From positions 1 through 64,000 of the forward strand of contig WIXG01000182.1 in assembly GCA_009869945.1 (NCBI GenBank): a stretch of DNA of 64,000 nucleotides, in the 5' to 3' direction. Positions 23,950 through 33,900 of this stretch are shown here, in pieces. The position numbers and the translations under genes are program-made. The stretch's first letter is position 1. Each line of letters starts with the position of its first letter. Source of the DNA: Mesaphorura yosii (lineage: Eukaryota; Arthropoda; Collembola; Poduromorpha; Tullbergiidae). The notes below the pieces were generated by a model. It was not told where the DNA came from. It saw nothing but the letters and a program-made list of their open reading frames with translations, and ran no database searches.

Positions 23950-26108
23950 ATGGAGCGTTCAACCGCAAAAGATTCTTGGCTGCTGCACAATCTGGAGAGC
24001 GACTACGATAAGAAGCGGACCATGCACAGATCGAAGAATATATTTAGCCGAGGTTACGACCGTAGCCATAGTGTGAGTCCACTAAGCATTATCAATTCAA
24101 CAATCAGCCAGAGAGGCGAGGCTCGTGCGGTCAACGGTGGCCTTCACATGAAGAACAAGATGGGCGACTCCAATCAGAATGGCATGCCCGTCATGGAAGC
24201 TGGTGAATGTTTAGCGGATGGCCTGCTTCAGTTTGTGATGCCTGCTCTGGAATGCTGCTACTGGACATTCCTGACGCATTCCAGGTACAGGTACGACTCT
24301 GAAATGCGGACGCACGTGAGGGTTGATGGCGGAAGGACGAGAAAGGTAAGTTGAGCTGCGAGCTTCTTACAAAACACGTTAATCGAAGGGTCAAGTTCTC
24401 AAGTTCGAGATACTTCATTCAAATCTTCCTCAGGCGATCACACTCCTTCTCCAAGTCTCATGTCTATTCTATCTGTGGAGCAATGCCCAGCGCCTCACTT
24501 CATCCGCCATTGTGCAAAACAGCGAGTTCAGAATCATATACCGCGTCATGTACATTTCTTTCGCATTGTTGTCCGGAAGTTTTTACTGGATTCTGTGGCA
24601 CCATCGACAATGCATCAAATGGATCCTAGGGCGAATTGAGGAGCTGGCACTTGAGCTTCTGAAGGACCGTCATTGCAAGCTGATCACTCCGAATCACGTC
24701 AAGTATAGCGTATGGGCCATACTGGCGACGTCTACAACCTACTCGCTTGCGTACACCGTCGTGCACGAGATCATGCATGGAAACATGCCGGCATCACCAG
24801 TACAATTCTTGAGGAAATTGGCGTACGAAGCGGAAATGAATCTCTATTACGGGACCGGATTGATCCAGGAACCAACAAATGTAACAAGTAGTCAACACGG
24901 GGCGGTAACAGCGGCCTTGATTGGAGTCCCGTACTTTATCATCGTCCAATATCAAACAATGACCTGGCTCACTGCCTTCGCCATGATCGCACTTTGGGCG
25001 GCTTTGTTTCGAACGGTTCTGAAAACGTACTTCACATCGCTAAACAAGTACCGGACGACCCAACAGTTTAAGCTGAGGGTAGGCTGATTCTGAGTATTTT
25101 GTTTGAGTCTGTCTTATGTATGAAATCTTGCAGTATATCCGAATTTTCCACAAAATCACAATCCTCATAGAAGATTACAACCGGATATTTGCGCTAAACA
25201 TACTCTTCTCAATCCTGTCCTGCTTTCTATTTCTGTCGGTCAACGCTACAAGTGTGTTTACATCATTCCGCTCCAATATTGCTCTGCACGTGCTGATTGG
25301 ACTAGAGTTTGTGCCCATTATGACGATTCTCGTCGTCTGCTCCGAAGTTAACAGCATGGCCAATCAGATGTCGATGATTGTCAAGATTTACTACCAGCAA
25401 AAGAAATTGTGGAGGCTCACCATTCACAGTGATTCCGTCGACAGCAGCAGCAAGAAGGCGATTCTACGAGAGTTTATCGCGACTAGTTTATTGCCGAGTC
25501 AAATTATCGCAGTGCCCGATTATTGAAAATCGACAGTTTATCGTGGAAAAAATCACCAGACAACATTGCAGAACGCAGTTTATTGCAGGTCAAATTATTC
25601 CTGGTGAGGGGGAGTTCATTGCGGGGTGGCCCCTTAGGCTATTTTTAGGTCGGGTGAGGGGTGGTCCATTGCGGGTGGCAGTTAGGGTTCAGGATTTTTT
25701 ATCATCGATAATTTGACCTGCAATAACGTTGTCCAGCGATAAATTTTTCTACGAGAACATGTCGCTGGCAATAATTTGGCACTGTGATAATGTGACTCGG
25801 CGATAAACTGTTCTCGCGATAAACGGGCTGCGATAACGAGTCGTGCAACGCAAGAAGGCACAGGAGATATCACAGGGGCTCGGAATGATTCAGCATGACC
25901 TGCAGGCCGGTGCGATCGGTTTCAAGGGATACGGCTTCTTCACGATAAGCTACTCGTTCATGGGAACCGTAAGTCAATAATGTCTGCCTACGTCAGACAC
26001 TCAAGTCGATTTTATATTTCGTAATTTTTAATTGTTCGATAGGTGATTAGCGTGATGATCACGTACTCGGTCATGTTTCATCAATGGAAAGGTACGGCTG
26101 GACTTTAA
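23950..26108 (+). pseudogene. Gustatory-receptor-like 2, coding exon split by a transposon
   Basis: A tandem duplicate of receptor 1. Exons are 23950-24345, 24434-25078, the interrupted exon 25134-25459 continuing at 25860-25975, and a last exon at 26042-26108. The sequence keeps the family features, with IEDYNRIFALNILFSI, SEVNSMANQMSM and the C-terminal ITYSVMFHQW. A 390-base inverted-repeat element (25460-25849) is inserted in the third coding exon, flanked by the 10-base duplication GCAAGAAGGC. Reading into the element reaches a stop at about 25526, before the final helix. I see no splice pair that would remove the element cleanly. The flanking exons have no other damage, so the insertion is probably recent. 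It could be a polymorphic null allele. Confidence 0.75.
25460..25849. mobile_element. MITE-like inverted-repeat transposon inserted in receptor 2
   Basis: The left arm (about 25460-25600) and right arm (about 25700-25849) are diverged reverse complements. Shared blocks are GTTTAT(T/C)GC, CCGAGTCA-ATTATC-CAGTGCC and TTATTGCAGGTCAAATTAT. Within the arms the word TTATCGC recurs many times. The 100-base centre has an imperfect direct repeat built on GTGAGGGG and TTGCGGG. The element is flanked by GCAAGAAGGC at 25450-25459 and again at 25850-25859, an exact 10-base direct repeat interpreted as the target-site duplication. It has no coding capacity. A duplication of 9-11 bases is typical of Mutator-like elements; 8 would suggest hAT or P. 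Confidence 0.75.
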
Positions 26109-26396
26109 TCAAGGAATGAAATATCGGTTGTGGTTTAGTTGTCGCAAATTGATAAACACAGTTTTGTTTTCGAAATACAAGTCAATTTTCGTTTTAAACA
26201 TCGATTTCCCTTCAATTTTGTGGTGTTGATACTGCACAGTCTGTTCAAAGTCTACATTTTCAGATATTTTTAACATTTTATTATTTTTCTTTCGAAACAT
26301 AAAATACTTTAATTTTTCCAATACTCGTTGCCCGATTGGGTAATAAAGCGGCGATTGTCGTGTTTACACTGACCTGAGTTTTGCATAAAAAGGCGA

Positions 26397-27738
26397 ATGA
26401 AATCATCCTCCTCGACCAGCTCAGCTCCAGCTTCGGCGACTACACAAAGAAAGATGAGTTCCTGCCCGATCAAACCCCGAGTCGAGTTTCCATTCAAGAT
26501 CGCGTCCTCTTACTTCCGTTTCACATCCAAAGCCCTGGATGGAAGTCCCTTTCCCTGGCCCGTGTCGGATTCAAACAAAATATACAACCCACTCTCGATC
26601 CTACCGGACAAATTTCATCGACGAGTGTTGTGGTATGTCCACAGCTTGTATCAGGTCGCATACACGCTTTTTCTGTACGTGAGTCTGTCAAGGCACGCGA
26701 AGGAGTATGTTGAGAATAGCCAATTTGTTGCTGCCGTGCTTCACATCACTTGGTGCCTGGGACATTCTGTCATCTCAACCATTCGCATTCATCAGCTGCG
26801 ATGCAACCACGAAATGCACACCGCGTTTAATCAAATCTACAAGTTCGCAGCCCGTGCAACCGGTAAGAAAGACGTTCTCACTGTCCTCGCCTGTAATTAG
26901 GAGCATATAGCATATTTCTGTTTTAGAAAAGGACCCGGTCTTCACAGCCACATTTTTGAAGCGATGGCGAATCTACGACAAGGCGTCGGTGATCCTATTC
27001 CTTGTTGTGATCTTCGGGTCGATATCTTACGCCGGCTTCGTGGTCGTTTTCCCTCTTCACAAGCGCTACTGGTACCTGCTCGTCCTCCCCGGCAATTTTC
27101 AAATCAATTGGGTTGTGCTGCTCTTTCTTTTCGTCATTGAGTGTGCATACGTCAGTTCCCAGTGGGCGACTTTCTGCGCGGAGAACTTTCTTAGCATCTG
27201 GGTCATCGACACGATGGGAACAACTCTACGTCTGCTAAACAAGAAGAAGGCTGACCCTGCCGTCCCAATTCTGGAACTCGCAAAGATGTTCCGGGAAGTT
27301 CAGATTCTGAACACATTCTACCAGGAGGCGTTCAGTGGCCCTTTTGGAGTGCCTGGTTTCAAATTCCTTATCACCGTCACGGGCTTAGCCTGTGTCTCTG
27401 TCGGCATTCGGCTCTCTACTGACGTGCACCCGATCATCACAATGTTCCTGGTCATCGCGTCCTTCGCCTGTGTTGTGGTGCTTGGACTTCTCCTTCCGCT
27501 CTCAGCCGAGGTGTACGAGAACACCGCTGAGTTTGGGTTTCCCAACTTCGCGTACGCGGAATCACAAACACATGCCCGTCCGATTGCGAAGAGAATCGCG
27601 GAGAGCTGCAAGCCATTTGCGATCAGAATCGGGGCGCTGTACTACATCCACGGAGGCACTACGCTCACTTTTCTCAGCCTCTTTCTGGGGAGCCTCATCA
27701 ACATTTTAATTGGCATGAGTTTTTATTCGATAAAATGA
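26397..27738 (+). CDS. Chemoreceptor-like 7TM protein 3 (second Gr-like type)
   Basis: A multi-pass membrane protein of 425 residues from exons 26397-26862 and 26927-27738. The first helices sit around the YVHSLYQVAYTLFLYVSL and VLHITWCLGHSVISTIR segments, then KRWRIYDKASVILFL. The C-terminus ends with a helix TTLTFLSLFLGSLINILI. That arrangement (long loop before TM7, small polar start of the last helix) resembles a divergent Gr, but the TY-5-QF motif is absent. It is clearly paralogous to receptor 4, which lies tail-to-tail 163 bases away. It is unlike receptors 1 and 2 in sequence. A polyadenylation signal is at 27791-27796. A Gr-superfamily chemoreceptor is the best guess; another 7TM family is possible. 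Confidence 0.68.
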
Positions 27739-27901
27739 ACAATTTCCTTTGATCCGATCCGATTTCTTGACTTTCAATTTCCGTTGGTCCAATAAAAATA
27801 CTTTTGTCTGTTCTTCAATCTGCGTATTGATTATTGGTTTGCTGAATTTGTTCTACAATGCTGGTTATGCAACAAGCAAATAAAACATTTCGTAATCCAT
27901 G

Positions 27902-29326
27902 CTAATCAACGACAGAGTAGAGGCTCATTGTGAGCAAAATATTGATAAGCGAGCTCAGAAATAGACTCATAAAAGTTAATGTCGTTCCTCTTCTGATGTC
28001 ATACAGGTCGGCAATCTGAATTGCATAAGGCTTGAAGCTTGAGATCAAGTCTCTAGAAAATGCTGGTCGAGATCGATAGCTGGACTCCTGAAAGTTCGGA
28101 AAGCTGAAGTTTGATGTCCTCTCATGAACTGCTGCGGAGAGTGGCATGACGAGACCCAGCAGGCAGACACAGCAAAGCGCGCCAAACAAAAGCAAGACGA
28201 GGAGGATCGGATTGAGCCGAGTTCCGAGTCGAATTCCAACTGATATGCAGGCCAGGGCCAGCAAGGAGGCTCCCAGCTTGAGTCCAGGCAAACCAAGCGC
28301 GCCTCCGTACGCGTCTTTGTAAATAATGTTGAGGATTTTGATTTCATGGAACGTCTTGGAGAGTTCCTCGACCGAGTACGTCTTAGTGGGGTCTGCCTTC
28401 TTTTGATTTAGTACTTTAAGAGCAAGCCCCATTGTGTCGATTATAAAGACGATGATGAAGTTCTCCGTGAAGAACGTCGACCAGGCGCCAATTATGAAGG
28501 AGAACTCGGTGACGAAGAAGAGAGCGAGCCAGGGCCAAGAAGTGCGACAAGGCAGTACGAGTAGGTACCAATACCGTTTGTGGTGAGGAAAGAAGATGAT
28601 GAAGGTCGCGTACGAGAGTGCGCCACCCGTAATCACGAGGAATGGCAGAATCATGAGCATGTCATAGATTCGCCAGCGCTGCCTGCATCGGGTTGCGAAG
28701 TTCGGATTGTTTTCTGTGACGCAGCAAATTAAAACGGAATAAATCCTACAGTCTACGCGAAGCGGCAGGCGAAACTTACGAATTTCCTGCACAGCATACT
28801 TGTACACCGAATTGAATGCGAAACATAGCTCGTGAGTGCTTTTTGTCTGATGCATTCGGATCGTGGAGATGATGTAGTGGCCGATGAGCCAGATGAGGTG
28901 CAGGACGAAGGCCACAAATTTCTCCTGAGCGATGTATTCTTCAGAGTGCACGTAGAGGGTCACAAAGAGGAATACGGTGTAGGCCATTTCGTACAGAGTG
29001 GTAAGGTACCAGAGAAGTCGCTTTGTGGCTGGCGTGGCGGGGAGAACTCCGACCGGGTTGAACATATTCTCTGGGTTGGCGACATCCCACGTGTAAGGAC
29101 TGGAACGAAGGACGGCGCACGAAAATCTGTAGAACGCTGCAGTGTTCTTGAAAGGAAATCTGGTCGGAGTCGGGATGACGATTGTATCCATGCCAGTGGA
29201 ATGTCTCCAGAGAAGCAAGATCGGCCAGTGAATTCTTTGAAAGCAAGCTAGCGATTGTGGCGCGCGCCTGTGAGGTCGACGCTTTTCAAGTCCATTGGCC
29301 AATAAAGTTTTGTAATTTGTATACAT
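27902..29326 (-). CDS. Chemoreceptor-like 7TM protein 4 (second Gr-like type)
   Basis: This is the paralogue of receptor 3 in convergent orientation. Exons 28780-29326 and 27902-28713 give 452 residues from the ATG at 29326. An internal methionine at MDTIVIPTPTRFPFKN aligns with the core start of receptor 3, so a 407-residue product is also possible. Shared blocks include ISTIR-HQ, RWRIYD, HKRYWYLLVLP, IDTMG and the last helix GTTLTFMSLFLSSLINIL. The single intron (28714-28779) is 66 bases, a multiple of three and stop-free, at the same position and phase as in receptor 3. Its 3' end lies close to receptor 3 and its 5' end faces torso. Confidence 0.68.
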   Translation of the reverse strand: MYTNYKTLLANGLEKRRPHRRAPQSLACFQRIHWPILLLWRHSTGMDTIVIPTPTRFPFKNTAAFYRFSCAVLRSSPYTWDVANPENMFNPVGVLPATPATKRLLWYLTTLYEMAYTVFLFVTLYVHSEEYIAQEKFVAFVLHLIWLIGHYIISTIRMHQTKSTHELCFAFNSVYKYAVQEIRKFRLPLRVDCRIYSVLICCVTENNPNFATRCRQRWRIYDMLMILPFLVITGGALSYATFIIFFPHHKRYWYLLVLPCRTSWPWLALFFVTEFSFIIGAWSTFFTENFIIVFIIDTMGLALKVLNQKKADPTKTYSVEELSKTFHEIKILNIIYKDAYGGALGLPGLKLGASLLALACISVGIRLGTRLNPILLVLLLFGALCCVCLLGLVMPLSAAVHERTSNFSFPNFQESSYRSRPAFSRDLISSFKPYAIQIADLYDIRRGTTLTFMSLFLSSLINILLTMSLYSVVD

Positions 29327-30939
29327 TATCGTGGATCCTACGAGGTTAAATTGCGTAGTCGTTTGAAATAGACTTGGCCAAGTTTAGTGTGACTTCGAGA
29401 CTTTGGTGAAGTTCAAATCGATTCGGGCGATTCGGGGACTTTTGCACTCACGAAATGAGGCAATGATGAGACAGATTAATGTTTCATGTTGTGTAAACTG
29501 AGGAACGATTGACGTGCTTGATTTGCTTTTGTGTACTGCTGATTACGAGCACATCGGCTTTAATAACTACTACTGATTCTTTACTTTATTTCCATAAGCA
29601 GCACGAATGTTTCGGTCACTGGGTATTCGATAATACGGACTTTTAGTTCAATTAGATGGTATTTAGTTAGCCCTGCATAATTTGTCCTTTACCTTGATAG
29701 AGACCAAGAAGTAACGATGTCCACTTGGAGAGTACACGAAAATGCCATTTCCGCAATCCAATTCTCGTGCAGTTAAGTTCTAGGTGCTCAATAGCACTTT
29801 GTAAATTATGCAAACGCTTTTGTCAATTCTCGCGAATGCAAAATGGGAACTCGTGTTGAGTTTGTGAAACAAGGCTTGAAATTGCTAAATCCAAGTTAGC
29901 AGAAGAATAAGAAATAACGAAATGGTACAGGCAAAGAGCGTAAAACATGGAAAATATTTACTCAGTGATTTCAATGAGAATGAGAACGATAGCTTGTGTT
30001 GTATAGATCTCCATAACTAATTAGAAATAAACATTTCGTACTTAAAATTCTATAAAATGGCTCGAGTAAAGATAAAACTTAACTTTCTCCTTTCATAATT
30101 GGCAATTCTAAATTCACATATTATCACCTACTCCCAGTTTTCAATCACATCATTCAAAGTCCAGACTCAAGGTTCAAAGTTAATCACAAAATACTCTTCC
30201 TAAGACTAATAAGTAACTAAATTATAATAATTAAGGTTAAGATCAGAGGAGCCCGTTGACTATTTCCAGTCCTGTGAACAGGGATCTGAGGAGATCGGTG
30301 GTTAGTGAATGGCACGGTATGGTTAATGTAATAATTAATTTTAATTTGACAAGATTTAAGATTACATAACGTGTGAGATCAAGATAAAAGTGGAAAATAG
30401 TTTTATCGGCTATTATTATCATATCAGTTTCAGTCGTCTGGTGTCGTGATCGCAGTCGCAATCAATACATACCGTCAATTAAAAAACTGAATGAGACATA
30501 GATCGGACGATTGGTTGTGGTCAATTAATTTACTGCTGAGAAGAATGTTAAAGGTTATCAAGAACATTCAAACGGGGATCAAATGCCACACTCTCATGTT
30601 CTCACCAACATCATTACAACTTATTAGATGACTGATTAAGGTTACAAGGACCGTAATTAGCCTAGACTGGCAAGAATTGTTACAAATCGTGCGACAAAGA
30701 TATTTACTTAAACATTATTAATTACTAATGCCTTGTCAGTGGAAAATTAAAAACATGAATGAAAAACGTCGTCTCGTCGTAAACAAGTAATAAAATACTT
30801 AAATACTTGGCTTAGTACAAAATATAAGCATGGTGTCCGACAAACGAAGTCTAGCTGGTCTGCCCACACGTGCCAGGACGGCGCATATCCGCACGTCAAA
30901 GAAGTTCGCTCATTGATCGCCGATCGTTGCCACTGACCT
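29327..30939. other. AT-rich non-coding stretch, receptor 4 promoter and torso 3' UTR
   Basis: This 1.6-kb AT-rich region has no open frame with protein character. The half near 30939 is probably torso 3' UTR and the half near 29327 receptor 4 upstream sequence. No repeat or RNA gene was recognised. Confidence 0.5.
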
Positions 30940-33900
30940 TCACGAGTTTGTTTTCGTCTCCGTCGGCTCATGGATGCCCGTGCTATCTAGATTCAAGTAA
31001 TTCAAATCAGCTGACGATTCCATCTTCTTATCTAGATCAGCTTTGAGCTGAGTGAAATCTGGTCGTCTGCTCGGGTTGACCTCCCAACAGCTTTCCATCA
31101 TCTCGTACAGTGAGTCCGGGCAATTTGACGGTTTCGGCATGCGATAGCCTTCTCTCAGCATCTGATAGATGTTTGTGTTTTCGACTCCGGGATACGGATT
31201 GCCGCCCAGTGTCACAATCTCCCAAAGCAGAATTCCAAATGACCACACATCGGACTTGCTGGTGTAAACTCCTTGAAGCAGACACTCCAAGGCCAACCAC
31301 TTGATAGGAATCAGACCCTCGGAACTACGTTTGTACAGATTCTGCTCGTAAATGTCTCGGCTGAGTCCAAAGTCCGAAATCTTTAACGTCATCTTTGGAA
31401 AACCTCGTTCTAGGTCGTTTGTCCGTTCGATGCTGACCAAAACGTTTCTCGCAGCGAGGTCACGATGAACGACTTTGTTTGTGGCCAAAAATTCCTGTAA
31501 AGTTCATAGTTCATTCAAGGATGACTTGCACAGTTCGTGTCCGCAGTGTCTGCAATGGAATATAATGCCCTTTAACTTACCATTCCACAGGCAACTTGTC
31601 TTGCATACGAAATCAAATCCAAATCAGTTAAGTCATAAATTTTCTTCTGTTCTTCGTCTTCGGCTTCCAAGCCGTAAATCTCGTTTGTAACCAAAATCAA
31701 TGATGAGGCACCGGTTTTCTTTTCCACCTCGTTTGTTCCAGAGTCAGGCTCGTCAGCATCATCGGGGTCCGGTTCAGCTAATGTTGTGTCTTTATTGAGT
31801 GGACTGTATCGGCAATGCTACAGGAAACAAGAGTCACTCAAACTTGTAATGTAATGATAATGAGTATTCTTCGAATTCCCGTAAATACCTTTGTGAGGTG
31901 TGATTTCAAATCTCCGCCTTGACAGTATTCTACAACGAGTGACGGCGGCTGGTACGGTTTGGACGCCAGGACGCCAATCAGTCCCACAATGTGAACATGC
32001 TTGCCAAGGCTCTTCAGAATCTCAAACTCTTCCCAAAACTTCTTTGTCTCGATTTCCCCACTTACGCCGCTGACATTCTTCGGAATCTTCACCGCCACGG
32101 ATCTCTCCTTCCCGTGTTCGTACAGAAGACCTCTTCGTACAATGCCAAAGGCTCCTCGGCCGATTTCCTCTTTCAGGAGAACGTTTTTCTCTGAGATTTC
32201 CCATTTCGTGAGCTCGTAGCCGTGGAGGAACGTCTCCTGCACGAGGGTAGCCGCCATCTCAGCGTGCCGCAACGTGTCCACCTGCGGAATTTCTCCACCA
32301 TTTAGGCTCAAAGTCTGTTTGAGAAATCAATAATATTATCATTCGTGTTCAAATGTTCATACTTTACAGCAATGATGTCATGCAGATCATTGAACATGAG
32401 TCTTTGCAACCTTGTACAATGACCTGAAACGAATTCCACAAAAAAGAGATAGGAAAAGAGCCACGAGGCAAAGGATTGCAAGGGTTCAAGGCTCAAGGAT
32501 ACATAAAAGGACTAATGGACCGAGAATCTTGGTCAAAGTAATCAAAGATAAAAAGACTCCCAATGGAATTACGTTGTTTGGATACCTCAATCATAATACT
32601 ATCAATCATCAAAAGTGAAAGTTGTTATTACGATTTATCTACCTCAAAATATTCACGATTTGATTTCTTCCTTTGATGTTTCTGGAAGAAGTTCTTCACG
32701 AAAAATGCTCCTGCTACGAGCAGAATCAAACCAAAAATTAACCCAATTGTCGTCAAAAGCTTTTCGAGGAAAGAGGAAGACTGAACTGCAATTTTGAGAA
32801 ACGAGTGCACGTTTAGCAATAGCATTCACCTTGTCTTGAACCTTGTAATCAACAGTTAGGTTTGGTTACCTGCTTGAACTGTCATTGTACTCGGTTCTGA
32901 AGTGCCACCACCTGTCGTCGCCCTAACCGTAATCAGAAGCGATTCGGGGATGTCTGCTGTTCCTCCGGCCCCTCCAAGAGGAATGGCTTGAGACGTGAGA
33001 GTCAATAGCTGCTCAAAGTGAGTGGTGTTCCCAGGCACGGGAAACCGCCAACTTGGGAAAAAGTGACCGGGCGACAGGCGCTGAATGTCAATCGTGTAGT
33101 TCTTGACATGATGTGTATCATGTTTATGCCTGACGAGATGCTTGCTCGTGGTGCCATTAGCGTCAGGAACAGGATTGTAGACAGGAGGATTCCAGTCAAG
33201 TGTCAGGAAACCATTAGACTTAAGATGTCCACGTAAGTTTTGGACTGGCGGTGGGGCTGCAAGACAAAACATACACACATGCAGACATACAATGAATGTC
33301 GTCAACATAAACTTTGGGTCTCATCGCCTGTACTTTGCCCTCCACAAAAAGAATTGGGTTAGCACGTGAAAATCATCAGTCGCACTCGGAAATAATCGCG
33401 TACTCACTAATAAAACATGCTTCACATCACGCCTTGTGTTAGCAAAATGACGCGATTCAATCCGAACTTGTACTTTCGTGTAACTACGCCATGTCATGAA
33501 GGCCATACAAAGATTTTAATGATGAAGATTCGTGCGATAGTGAAACCGTTCATCCGTGATAATTACCGCACCAAAACCTCTGCTTTCATTTTTATTGTCT
33601 TGTCTGTCAATTTCCAATCTCGACCTCGGCTCTGAGACTTTCCTTCCCGTTCATGTTTCGTGTAACTTTACTTACTGGTGGTGCCTACTGCATTGATTTT
33701 TCAGTGAAATTAGCACTGGAATTCCGGTTCTGTCTCGTCTGGACTCCGGAATGGCTTGGCTTGATGTTGAATCTCAATAAATTAGTGTAATGTATGGGTA
33801 CTTTTTACTTACCACATTTCGAAAAGTCTCCATTGAGGAAATCGAGACACTTTGGAAGCACATATGTGATAGTTGATGGATTCACTTCTGGTCCAAGCTC

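Noticed and set aside
29327-30939. AT-rich region considered for a non-coding RNA or origin
   Set aside because: No conserved stem structure or repeat organisation could be seen by eye; most likely UTR and promoter sequence.
32366-32426. Extra torso juxtamembrane exon with a good acceptor
   Set aside because: Its only sensible frame needs an incoming phase that exon 32643-32785 cannot supply; skipping it joins the flanking exons in phase.
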